Assembly: GCA_003956705.1 (NCBI GenBank)
Contig: QZCP01000068.1
Span: 1-64,000, forward strand
DNA from: Brevipalpus yothersi
Lineage: Eukaryota > Arthropoda > Arachnida > Trombidiformes > Tenuipalpidae
DNA: 64,000 bases
Direction: 5' to 3'
The position numbers and the translations under genes were made by a program. Within the stretch, counting starts at the first letter, position 1. Each line of letters starts with the position of its first letter. Shown one piece after another: positions 13,642 to 25,082 of the stretch. The notes beneath the pieces were generated by a model. It did no database searches and had not been told where the DNA came from. It was given only the letters and a program-made list of their open reading frames with translations.

Positions 13642-14940
13642 ATACTTGTCTATTGAGCCCAATGGCTCTCCAGGAGGTCACAGTTGAAGGTAACGAAATT
13701 TGAGATGGAAAAAATTTTCCATATGCCTTTTGGTTTCTTTTTTTCGATGCTAATTTGCTATTCAAATTGTGATTAGACTAATTTTGTATACACAAAATGC
13801 CGATTGAGAGACTTATTTCTACCTTCAATTGCTACTGCAAAAGTGGCCATCCTAGAAACGGTGAAAATTGAGTGTATGTGTGTTCGGTATGTTAAGTTAC
13901 AAATATTATCAGTGAAATAAAATAGAATAATATCAACATTCAAAATTTTCTCTTGCTAAAATCTGTATATGTTTATAGCATAAGCTGTTAAAACTTATGG
14001 CCAATTATTATCATGTAAACCTTTGGTTAAATATTAGCTTTACGTAAACATTTTACGTGCCAGTGTTCCAAATTTCTTTTTTCTTCTTCTAAGCTCCAAA
14101 ATTTGCCATCTCAATTCAATTGAGATGGGCACATTTTGAGCGGCAAAGCATATATAACATCGATTGTGCAATGAGCTGGCCTAATAAAGATGATTCAACT
14201 AATTTTATGGATGTAAAATTTGATGTTTAATGAAAGTATTTACTCGCAGTGAAGTGAACAACAATCAGCTAGATTCAACTAATCTTGTGTCAAGGTAAAC
14301 TTGAACTATGGATTACAGACTACCGGATACTGGACATACACGTACATACCATACATGCATGTATAAAAGTCGATTAAGACGAATTTTTTTGGGAGCAAAT
14401 ATTTAGTTCATCGATCAGATGATTAAAATTCATTCTCATAATCTGTACGTGCAAACATATTCAATCATCATATGATACGAACAATGGTTAACGAAAATCA
14501 TGTGAAAAGATCAGACATACAATATATGTACATATAGAAGCGAAAAGGTGTATTATTATTATTATTATTCGAAATAATATTCAGCTGAATCTTGTTGAAA
14601 GTAGTCTCAACAACAAAGATGAAGTCATACCAAGCTTTGACCAGTGACCAGTATGGGTATATACATGTACATGTATATTTGTGAGGATAGAAACCATTTA
14701 CCAAGCGTGTCCAAATTGGAATGACGATTAAAGTGTTCCACGGTGAGAAAAGTGAATACAATTCTGTTCCTTGGAGCTGCTTTAACTATCAAATCATATC
14801 GTTTTCGCTTGAATATATCCATTAGAATGGTGGTGAAGAATGAGCAATACATACACATAGACCGCACGTCAAACGGAGAATGGTATTGAAAAAGTCAATA
14901 GAAAAGGCCAGTCAATATCCGATTCGCTACGTCCTATATT

Positions 14941-15060
14941 CTTCAGTATCGAAACACACATACCATTCAATAAACCATGTGTATGCCTAAAAGTTACCAT
15001 CCAAAATGTGTTTAAATGATTCCCTGTTCTCTCTCTCTCTCTTTCTTTCTTTCTTTTTCT
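14941..15060. repeat. Dispersed repeat family 2, copy A
   Basis: About 80 bp matches a second site near 36046-36150. Both contain the run TACCATTCA, then AAACCATGTGTATGCC, then AAAGTTA, and both end in a CT-rich tract. The pairing was seen by eye; identity was not calculated. Confidence 0.7.
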
Positions 15061-15715
15061 TTCTGATGTTTTGTTGAAACCTTTCTTGTACACACATACA
15101 TACACAAGTCCTGGTGATGACGATATTTGGTGAATGTATTTGTTCAAAGAATACCCGAACTGAAATCGTTTAGTCAACAATATTTAAGGCTAACCAGCTT
15201 ATATATAATAAAATATATTATAATATTATCTGACCGAAAAGAGAATTTCTTTCTCTCTCTCACCTTTTCATGATTGTTTCATTATTTTCACCTCTGTATT
15301 GGCTGATTTCGGAGTATAAAATTCCTCATCAACTATTATTTTCTACTCCTTGGATGACATATTAATATATTTCAGAGCGATACGTAGAGCAGAACTCTAT
15401 ATTGAAAGATATTTTGAACGCTTCCAATAAATACTCATACATGTAGTTACCTTGCTTGAATCATTCGAATACTGTTGGCAACACTTTTAAGGGAAAATTT
15501 GTTTCCAAGAATTATCCATTGTCTCCTTGAAGGCATTTGGCACATTGTTTCACCATGATGAAAAAAATGTGAAGAAAAATACAAGCAAAAAATGACACAC
15601 TCTCTTCACCACTCTTTATCATTACTGTAGACAATAATTGTTCTGGCTAATTTGAAATGCTTATCAACGGCATCAATAAAAACAAAATTAGGTGATTTCC
15701 GGGTTTCCTGGGAAG

Positions 15716-15717
<2 letters not shown>

Positions 15718-15782
<65 letters not shown>
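15718..15782. repeat. (CT)n microsatellite
   Basis: Pure CT tract of about 65 bp, roughly 600 bp upstream of the secreted-protein gene. Confidence 0.97.
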
Positions 15783-15785
<3 letters not shown>

Positions 15786-16262
15786 TCTATGACTGGACAT
15801 ATTTATTATCATCAAATATTGGAGGGAATATACTGTATAATTGAATGTTTTTGGGCTTTTTTCTTTTTTCCATATGAGAGTCATTTTGATTTGCTTTTTT
15901 TTCTTTCGAATTTCCGCTTCTTCGTCCAAGAAGATTTATACAGTGTAAGAACGAGTCATCAGATCTTCACCATGAGCTCTAGTTCGAAAGAGAGAGAAAG
16001 AGAGATATTATTTTTCTTTTCCTCTTCCTGGGACTTTTTTTCTCGGCCAAAAAATCGTACCAAAATTCTGGTTGTATAAAAGTAAGCTTGGGGAAATACG
16101 TAGATGATCTGATTTAATAATAATGTGATTGTTTTTTTTGAAGCTGATTTCAGTCAAAATGAGCAGCATTACACCATTTTTGATATGCAACCAGTCTCAT
16201 AATAGCAATCAGCAGTACAAGTGTTGCATTGGTCTAGTAGTAGAAGTTCTATTGACTGAAAG

Positions 16263-16288
16263 TATAAAAACACTTCCAACTCATCAGT
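16263..16288 (+). promoter_or_regulatory. Possible TATA box plus initiator
   Basis: TATAAAA at 16263-16269 is followed by the arthropod-type initiator TCAGT at 16284-16288. The spacing from the first T to the initiator A is 23 bp, a little short of the usual 30. It would give an 86-nt 5' leader for the gene starting at 16372. A second TATAAAA at 16075 is an alternative. Confidence 0.4.
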
Positions 16289-16371
16289 GTGATCATCAAT
16301 TGTGCTTCGATCTAGCTTCTAGTGGATCAATACACATATATTCACATCAGAAACTTAGTGAATCATTTGTA

Positions 16372-17133
16372 ATGATGTCTATAGTTCGACTTTTACCAGT
16401 ATTTATTTTTGCTGTGATAACTTATGCCGGTCCAATAGCTTTGCCAAATAATTCCAATACTGATGTAGCCACCAAGACAATATCGGCTGATTTTTTGAAA
16501 GATGCTTTCGAAATACTTCGACAACTCATATTGGCAAGTTCTGAGGAAACCAAGGAACCGGAAACAAGACTTGCTCAACATTATTCACCGCTACAAAGAT
16601 TGGATCCATTGTGTTTGGGAAAGCCAGTTGTGTATGAGTGTCAAGATAGTCAAACACCAACATTGGGAAAAATAGTTTTAACTCTTGAGAATGTTAAATT
16701 TACTGGTCTATCAACATTCAAAGTGGAACAAATTTCCAATTCAGGGCCATGTTTAACATTTAGACATGTTGTTGCCCAACTTGATACATGTGCCAATTAT
16801 ACTGTCGATTACTATCTATTCAATTCAATTCCTCTACGAATTTCGGAAGGAACACTCAAGGCAACCATTCCACGAGCCAAGATTAGTGGACGCTTCTTCT
16901 CATTTGCATCAGTGGTTGGTGATTGGTCTCGCATGTCTCAATTCAATTTGACCACCACAGTTGATGATGATGTGAATCTGATGGTTTATCCAAAATATAC
17001 AATTTCCGATAGATTTGTTCTCAAAAGACAAATGGACAAATTTGATGCTGCTATTCGTAAAACTTTACCTGAAATGGGTGAAATTTTGAAGAATGCTTAC
17101 TCACATGTGATTGAAATGAAACTACTCGAATGA
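16372..17133 (+). CDS. Secreted protein, possibly TULIP-fold lipid-binding (253 aa)
   Basis: This single-exon gene encodes 253 residues. I start it at the tandem Met (16372), because a hydrophobic segment follows directly (RLLPVFIFAVITYA), giving a signal peptide cleaved near residue 19. The longer upstream frame adds 81 residues without protein-like features. The mature part begins with an amphipathic helix-rich stretch. A beta-rich core follows that contains LENVKFTGL, a pattern resembling the N-terminal strands of TULIP proteins such as mite group 7 allergens and juvenile-hormone-binding proteins. It has four cysteines in that core and an N-glycosylation motif (NYT). The C-terminus is helical. 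AATAAA lies at 17265-17270. The open frame and signal peptide are seen directly; the TULIP assignment is inference by pattern and could be wrong. Confidence 0.75.
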   Translation: MMSIVRLLPVFIFAVITYAGPIALPNNSNTDVATKTISADFLKDAFEILRQLILASSEETKEPETRLAQHYSPLQRLDPLCLGKPVVYECQDSQTPTLGKIVLTLENVKFTGLSTFKVEQISNSGPCLTFRHVVAQLDTCANYTVDYYLFNSIPLRISEGTLKATIPRAKISGRFFSFASVVGDWSRMSQFNLTTTVDDDVNLMVYPKYTISDRFVLKRQMDKFDAAIRKTLPEMGEILKNAYSHVIEMKLLE

Positions 17134-18191
17134 ATTGATTGATAGTCTACCATTTATTTGACATTATGTGAATAGTTGGCGAGTAATTTCCTCATCATGT
17201 GTTAATTTTTCTTTCATTCTAAAGAAAATTGATGAAAATTCAAATTATGTCTTGAAAAGATGACAATAAAATTCTAATTTATTCACAAATCGTACACTAA
17301 AGCTAGTCAAAATCAATTTTATTGATCCCTTTATCAAACGAATTCCCAGGTAATTCGTTGTTATTGAGAGTCAATTTTAACAGAGGAACTTTGTAAGGGG
17401 TTCCTTTGAGCGTAATAGCTTTGATGTTTGGTGGTTAACTTCATCAATTTTGCTGCTTTCGTCAATGAGATGAATAGAAAAAATTCCATCTCACAAAGAT
17501 TACTCATCACAATTCGTTGCAAAACCATAAATATGTACAATGTATGAATTAAATACAGTAAATTCGAGGATTTAGGTACTATCTTTCTCCGTGCAAATCT
17601 CTAACTTCCATAGCCATGTCTTAAAGGCGCGAATTCATTGTATATACATGTAAGTAGTGGAAATACATTGTGGACTGGACTGAAAAAATTTTGGTGGCCC
17701 ATCATCGAACCAAGGTTTGACCACCAGTCGACATGTTTCCCAATCATCATCATATCACGATATGCTGTCAATACTTTTTGTCATATTCTCACTGTGTATG
17801 TGTCACTTTGAAATCCTTTTCATCGTCACAAAATATAGGTATTTTACCCATAGGCCAAAGTTGAACGCCTTCGCTGAACAAAAACCATGAGCGGAGGGCA
17901 CAATATGGGAATCCAATTTTTTTGTGTGCCTTTTAGACCTTCAACTCAAAATGCTCATACACACAGACACACACAAACACAGATATCACAACCCTTTGAA
18001 TACACACACATACAACAATCAGGTAATGTCAGCCTTTCATCATGACTTTACACTTACACATGTGTAACTGTACCGATCAAATGCTAATGATGACTTGAAA
18101 AGGAAATATCATGACACCAGTGGTTTGATTGACATTTGACCGAGCAGGATCGCATTTTCTATATGTGTGCGTGTTTCGGCACCGAAAAATG

Positions 18192-18213
18192 TGACCTCAA
18201 TGGACTTTGACCT
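18192..18213 (-). promoter_or_regulatory. HNF4-like DR1 site with extra half-site
   Basis: On the minus strand the sequence reads AGGTCAAAGTCCA (18201-18213), matching the HNF4 direct-repeat-1 consensus. A further AGGTCA half-site lies at 18192-18197. Three half-sites in 22 bp suggest a nuclear-receptor binding cluster. It lies about 1.1 kb downstream of the secreted-protein gene. Confidence 0.35.
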
Positions 18214-19931
18214 TTTCGAAATCTCTGGTGTGGAATATTTTTGCATAAACGATTGATTGACACATGGAACAGGACAAAGAATAAACGGGGATCAAGGATC
18301 CGTATTTGAATCTTTTGGGAACAAGTGATCATGCTTTCCACCGCTAACCACGAATACAAATCTGTCCATGTGGACCATAAAGCGAATCAGATGAGATCAT
18401 TTTTTCAATTTTCAAATCAACGATAGATGTACAATTTGTGTATGTGTGTGTATAGAGGGAAATATAAAAGAGCGCTAAAAGCTTCTAGCCATACACTGTA
18501 TTTGCCGCTCCCTGTTCGTGCATGTTGGCTTGACGATTTAGAATTATCAAAATATTTGGAAGATTAAAGGTTAGCAAGAAAACAACTTGAATAGCCTACA
18601 CCATGTTAAGAGACTTTCCATCCTCCATCCTCCATGTGTGTACATGTGAGTATGATGAAGAAATGAAAGTAAGCCACAATAACGGGCCAAGCTGGAAGAA
18701 GAAGATTAGCCCATCAAAGCAGAAGTAGAGAGAGAGAAAAAAAAAGTAAAAAAATAGCCTTTTTATCCACAATACTGACCATGAATTCGGACACATGTCA
18801 AAATTTGACTCTCTTTCTCTCTTGTCATTCCTCTGTCATCCTTAAACCTTGTCAACCGGATTAGGTCATTCGAGTCATCGAATGATCTTTGAATGTATCT
18901 TGGCCACACAATGGTGACCAATACAGCTTGGTGGTCATATTAGCACGTATTACTTGAGCAAATGGGCCAATATTCATCAATTTATCTCCTCCTGTACACT
19001 TATCGATGTATTGAGCATCAATTTGAGAAGATTTTGGGGAAAGAGAGAGAGAGAGAGAGAGAACCTTTGGAAAAAAATTCAAACAAGATTAGCTCTAAGT
19101 ATGGATCTTCTGTCAATGTACAAGATCCATTCAATCATATCGTTCTAGATTATCTTTCTTTTCACTGTATTTTTTGTTCATTTGACGAGGAATTTTTTCC
19201 CCTAAAAATCAGCCTATTTTGAGGTACCAACCGAATGAGTGTACCATGAAGTGATAAGCTGGAATAGTTGGACAAGTTTTACTGCACCATCGCTTGATGT
19301 AATCTTATTGTATAATCGATAGACAAAGATTTTTAACATTAGATAAGATTGAATTTTCTTTTCAGTCTGGGCATTCAGCTTGAGCGTGATCTTTGTTAAA
19401 GTTGGAGAGATTTGAGATAGAAGGAACGAAAGCAGCATTCAACAGCTAGAGGCTCTTCAAAATTATGAACAGATGATTGATTGTGCTGTTTAGTCTGGAA
19501 CTTCGAATATCACCCTCAACAAATTTGAGATTATTTCAATAAAATATTTCAAAAAACGACGATAAGAGGATACTGGGCAACACGCATGGAAGAGATTGAG
19601 CTAACAATCTGTGATTTTATTCTTTTTGGGAAGTAAATTTTTGTCCATCAATTGAAAACAATTTAAATTCGGAATTTCCTTCAAAAGCTTCCTTCAGTAT
19701 ACATGAACTAACAATATTCCCTCATATCATGATCTTTAGCACGTGTATACTCCTATTTAGATCAAATTTTATAGATCTGGAGAATCAATTTCGTATAAAT
19801 TTCTTTGATTTTTGGCTTGACTTCCCATTGGTATTAATTGATGGTGTTATGGTAATCGAAATCATATCTCACAATACTGGCTAGATTTTGATCCGATAAA
19901 TTGGTAATATAGCTTGATCTGGGCTCCCAGA

Positions 19932-20249
19932 ATGGCTAAGGAAAATCTTAAATCCACTGTTGTGAGGATTAGAGGTTGTGAAGGCGAGAAATTTGAAAGC
20001 ATGCCTAAACTCGCAGCTATTTTGGGTACAAGTGTAAATATTGAGTGAAGACGTGTTAAAAGATTCCCTCGAACTGCAAGTTCTACCAGAGACTATTCAC
20101 ATACATTTTGTCAGTCAACAGGCTCATCAGAACAGAAGAACAGTTTGCAAGAAAGTGATCCCAGAACAAACATATCAAGAATAGCGCTGAGTTTCACCAA
20201 GCAAAACAAGCCCAAGTCGAGAGCCATTGGAAGTGAAACAGAACGGTAA
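19932..20249 (+). pseudogene. Small coding-like frame interrupted by one TGA
   Basis: From the ATG at 19932 a 38-codon frame runs to TGA at 20046-20048. The same frame then stays open for another 66 codons to TAA at 20247-20249. The two parts have ordinary mixed composition, unlike the low-complexity frames nearby (first part begins MAKENLKSTVVRIRG; second begins RRVKRFPRTASS). It may be a decayed gene or retroelement fragment, a readthrough gene, or chance. I do not recognise the protein. A GT at the end of the second part (ACG|GTAATT) could also be a splice donor. Confidence 0.3.
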
Positions 20250-20394
20250 TTTCTTCGAGAGAATCGATCACATAGAGAATACTCCACTCAATTCTGAAAT
20301 CGATAGACGATAAAAATCAGGTCAAATAGAGGAATTCGAAGAATTTAGATTCGAAAAGTTCTACTCAGAACTCTAAATCGGTTAATAATAAGAG

Positions 20395-20403
20395 GGCGCC
20401 AAA
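20395..20403 (-). promoter_or_regulatory. E2F-like site
   Basis: GGCGCCAAA, which reads TTTGGCGCC on the minus strand, matches the E2F consensus. The same core with similar flanks (GAGGGCGCCAAA) occurs at 38246-38254. No promoter is evident here. Confidence 0.25.
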
Positions 20404-20598
20404 AAGTTGAGTCCAGAAAATCTTTTCCAAAAACTTTTTCTTTTTTTCAATGACTACTGGTGTCCTCTGATGTGCACATACATGTGCAATTTCATTTATT
20501 TCGTTTATCAGGAGAAAAAGTTTTCGTTGGTCCCATAATCGAGAATAAATCGGCTTAAAAATTCATTGTTCATGAAACATATTGAAGCATATTCATAA

Positions 20599-20626
20599 TT
20601 ATATTATATTATATTATATTATATTA
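20599..20626. repeat. (ATATT)n tandem repeat
   Basis: Five-base tandem repeat of about five units in AT-rich intergenic DNA. Confidence 0.9.
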
Positions 20627-21460
20627 AATATAATTAAAAATGGTGAGATTCTAGAATCTAGAATTGAAGAGGATCTACTTATGCTTGGGAGTTAATTTTC
20701 ATAGCGAAGAATTATTTGCGTTTAGACTTGTTATACAATCATGAAATTCAAACGAATTTTATTTTACTTAAAATCATGAGGGCATAGCATAGATTCAGAA
20801 TATTCGGATAGGAAGCCTTTGTTGCACCCAGCGAAAAATGTACAAGATGTATCGGGTGATACTTTCCATTGCTGAAAAATTTACTCCTATACCAACATCT
20901 AATATAATATAATCAATTCTCCAAATTCTGATGAGCTCAAGTTTTAACAAACTTCTCTCGATAGACATAAAATATGAAGATCCATTCATAAGTATAAAAA
21001 ACAAAATTTTCTTTCCAACTCTTCTGATTTCCTTGCAAAATTCATGCAGGAAATCGAGAGATCTGTTCAACAAATTTGAATTCAGGAAAAATGATTCCAT
21101 TCATATTCAAATTTTGTTCTACTATATCCTAGTAAAAATTTTTTGGGTTGGTCTCATGGACATCATTTCGTCCACAGATTGAATGAATTCCTGTATGGAA
21201 ATTTTTCATCCACTTCTCAATACAACTTGATAGTACAATTTTAATACCTTTTTGTTCAGAAATATTGGGATTGGAGAGGTAATCGCTCGCATTCAAGATT
21301 GAAACATTCCGCTCAACCAATTGTTCTCTAGAAACAAGCCCATCATCGACTCCAACTTCAAAGAAGTTCATTTTCATTAAATACCTCAGATAGATTTGTA
21401 TCAGCGAGTGCCTCCTATCTGACGAAGTTGATCATAACTACGATCATCAAACAGATCACA

Positions 21461-24400
21461 TTAGCAACGCCATGGAGGTCCTGTGATGAATAGAGAATAA
21501 TTTCAATTCAATTTTTCAATTCAATCGAACTTTTTATACTTACTTGAACAAATAACTCTGTGCTCTCGACGGTGTTCATTTTTACATCTTACACTGCAAT
21601 AATATGTATTACTGCATCTTATGCATTTCATTAGACCCGGATTAGAACAGTTGATAACAGAATTTGCGCATTTGTTTCTAGGATTAGCTGATTTTCAAGT
21701 GGAAGAAGGAGAAAAAAATTGAATATTGAGAATATGAGCCGCACAGCATTCATATCACTTACCATAAGGAGTCGGGACAATTCGATTCCTTTGGATCATA
21801 CCACCCAGCAGAGGTTTATCTCCATCGAATTGCTCAAAATTAATCCTCCTCGGTACTCTTTCTTTCGCTAAAATGATAAAATGGTGCGAACAAAGGTGAA
21901 GAAAGAGGAAGAGAAGAAAAAAATTACGTTGGAACCTTATGAGCGAGTAAATATACACACACATACACATAATTAAATATTCATAAGACAAAAAAGACAG
22001 AGATCAGGAAATAAATTATGATGATAACAAAATTTGTTGCATGTGTAACATTAAGCGACTGGACAACATACAGTTGCTCAATTCCACTCACGACATGATA
22101 CTAATATACACACAGAATCATGTGTATATTCGAATTAATGACAAATAACGGTGCATAGGAGACGAAAGACAAAACATTTTGTGTGCTAACCATTCATTAC
22201 TACTGGCCTGTTATTAAATTGTGCACCATGTCGAGGAGCTGAAATATTTGGTTGACTTATTCTCATGTTACCGGTGGTGATGTCATGTTGTTGTCTGGTT
22301 AAATTTGGATTTGATTTTCGAAAATTGTGTGGATTATCCCGGCCAATCATCACCGGTGGTGCTGGAGATGGTGTTCGACGTGATGCTTCCATTTCCCGTT
22401 TCCGTCTCATCGCTCGACGACCACCAGTAGTGGTCAACATATCGGGTACACTTAATTTGATGAAAATTCCTTGGGTTGGATACACTTGATCAATCGATGC
22501 GATCGCTTCGTTTTGGGACACAAATCGATATGTTTCAGTTAAAAATTTGAATGCTTTATCACGCTTAAGAATCTCTTGCAATTGGGTGTCATCAGCTTTC
22601 ATCAGATATTCCCGCAAATCGGACAGTGTCATTGATGTGCCCGCGGGTAAAGTTATTTTTCCGATACAATTTTTTCGATAATACGGATTACTTTCGGAAA
22701 CTATGTAAATAAAGTAGCGACGTTCGGTAACCGAATTGAATGATGAAAAAGGATCAGAATATATTGGATGGGATTCCCATTCAATGAGTGGCTCTTGCTT
22801 AAGATTCACTGTACCAGTAGCACCGAACCATATTTTGGGTGAAGTTTGAATTCCTGCGGACATTAGACGTGGCCTAGACTGAGGTTCAGATGATCCACCA
22901 GCTTTGGCTACAATTGATTGTTGCTGTTGATCTTTTTTCATATCTTGATTATCTCCATTCTTTTTCTGTAACATTGAGGTTACTTTTTCTTCCATAGCTT
23001 TCGCTTTTTGTATAAAAAAATTTTGATTATTGGAACCATTATTGGCAGTGCTTGTTGGTACCTCTGGATTTAAATTATTATTATCAGTGTGATTATTTAA
23101 TGATGAAACATTTTCTGGTAAATTTCTTGTTCCATTATGAGTACCGTTATTATTATTATTATTATTATGGTTGCTGTTGCGTCTTAGTTCTGATAAATTG
23201 TTTCCCATCATATTATGACTCTTTTCACTCTGAATTTTAATTTCACCATTTCTATCAATACTATCACTTTCTCCTTCCTTTGTCATCTCTTTTTCATCGT
23301 TTTCTTCATCTTCTGAATCAGTGATGTCTGTTTCATCTTCATCACTTGTTTCTGGATCAGGGAAGAGAGAGAGAGAAAAAAAATTCAAGGTAAAGAATAT
23401 AGTTGTCGAGATGGTAACATGTAAAAATTCAGTACTCTTAATGAATTGAATCAGTTTCGATTTTGATTTGACCTGAAAAAACTTGTCATTTTTGAAAGCT
23501 CATCAGTACAATGATGATATGTTGTTCAACCTTGTGTTTTATACTGATTTAATAGATTCAATCTACTGACAAACATCGAATGCATGGAAATAAAATGGAA
23601 AAAGGCATGTACATTATGTGCCCAATAGATCAGTAAATCATGGATGCGTATAATTCTATTTTGACTTTTGATAGCCCCATGTATATGTATTATATTCCAG
23701 TAGCAAATAAATAATTCAGTGTGCACAAAATGAATATTAGCCCACTTGGATCACATTCGATTCTGATGGAAGCGTAAAGTAGGTGAAATAAAAATCATGC
23801 AAAGTGACAGACAAGCTGGAATGTCACGCATATATATCTTTCTATTAGGGCTCATGAATTAGAGTTGATTTAAAGAGCGAAATAAATTCCCAAGGAAATT
23901 GCTAGGCACTTTGGAATTCTGAATGAAAATATTTTCATTCACAAATGCATCAATTTTTTTCTCTCTTCAGTTTGAAGAGAAATTCACTAAAAGTTATGCA
24001 GCAAATTTTTCTCAATTTTCTCAAATTAAATTCTGAAACATTTTTTTCTAGTTGATACTTCATGAGATTGCTATTTTGCTTGAATATTTTCTTTTTCCCT
24101 CTTTTTTTCTTCTTTGCTTCGTAAACATACGCGAAAGTTTGTTCGTGACCACTTGACCACTGTAAACAAGTGATCGTAAGTCAATTGTGAGGCAATATCA
24201 GACATTCATAGTGTGTTTATCAGTACTGATTGAACTCATGTCCACAAGTTTTCATGCAGAAGAGAGAGAGAAAAGGAAATACAAACCTATTGATTTGAGC
24301 TCTTCCTTAGACGGTGGCTGATAAATGGCTGGATTGGAAGGAATATCATCCATCTTGGCCCCGCTTACTGGTTGCATATCACTTTCTGCTTGTTTCAAAG

Positions 24401-25082
24401 CATCATAACTTTCACCCAATGTGACTGTATTCGAATTGGCCATGTGTCCAGTCACTCGACCGATGGCTCGAAATTTGTTAACATTCGGTACGGTTGTCGA
24501 TGATATACTTGAATTCACTATAGCTCCATTCATTACTCCACTTACATTACTGTTTCGATGCATGACAATATTTGTTTCATGAATTGGTTGTTGTTCATCA
24601 ATATCATTCATCGGTATGGTGTATACTGGTGGTGGAACATTATTTTGATTGGAGGCACTTACAGAACGGGCTATCGGAGGTCCTTTATTTCGACGAACAA
24701 AATATGGCTCAGAGGATGAGAGCCAACTTGCTTTCCGTTTGGCTCGATTGGCTATACGATAATGATAATGATTGTGATTGAAAGAGAGAGAGAGAGAGAG
24801 ATCAGAATATTGGTTCAGGACACTTAGATGAAGACTATTAAGGATTGTGAGAAGCAAAAAATCACCTTTTCTAATGCATATATAACAAATTCCTATGATT
24901 ACAATTAAAGCAATGGCAGCGTTCACAATTATCACAATTAGCCAATTGGATGTAAGACCTGCTGGAATTGGCCACACTTTTGACGAATTTTGTTGTCTCT
25001 CACTTTGTGGAGGAGGAACTTTGGCATTTTGCAATTGATTTAAATAACTTTCGATGGGCTCTGGTCCACCGTCTTTGTCCAT
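21461..25082 (-). CDS. Single-pass membrane protein with DIX/ubiquitin-like domain and MYND zinc finger (703 aa)
   Basis: Six exons join in frame on the minus strand: 25082-24866, 24751-24287, 23351-22191, 21867-21763, 21687-21544 and 21480-21461, all with GT-AG borders and phase 1. Residues 1-46 are a short polar, proline-bearing segment. Residues 47-69 are a transmembrane helix (WLIVIIVNAAIALIVIIG), followed by basic residues RAKRK. Residues 228-440 are acidic then Asn-rich. Residues about 438-529 form a compact domain with PYYRK, MTLSDLREYL and YPTQGIFIKL, patterned like a DIX or ubiquitin-like beta-grasp fold. Residues about 655-696 are a MYND finger: C-x7-C-x2-C-x5-C-x3-C-x7-H-x3-C. The start is uncertain. 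In-frame upstream sequence (STIVAVVWLLITTSHT) looks like a signal-peptide core without a nearby Met, so an upstream exon may exist. I do not recognise the family. Confidence 0.65.

Larger units (their letters stand above)
1..16371. other. Gene desert dense in GA/CT microsatellites
   Basis: No open frame here looks like a real exon. The longer frames are read through GA/CT tracts and give Arg-Glu or Leu-Ser repeats. About 20 GA/CT tracts, a TA/TG tract, a TTC-rich stretch near 13340-13390 and several palindromes are present. The region could be a regulatory desert or part of a long intron of a gene lying outside the window; the sequence does not decide. A TATAAAA at 16075-16081 lies near its right end. 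Confidence 0.7.
17134..21460. other. Intergenic region
   Basis: The stretch holds the 3' end of the secreted-protein gene (AATAAA at 17265-17270), a nuclear-receptor-type site cluster near 18200, an interrupted coding-like frame at 19932-20249, an E2F-like site at 20395 and an ATATT tandem repeat near 20600. No intact gene is evident. Confidence 0.7.
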
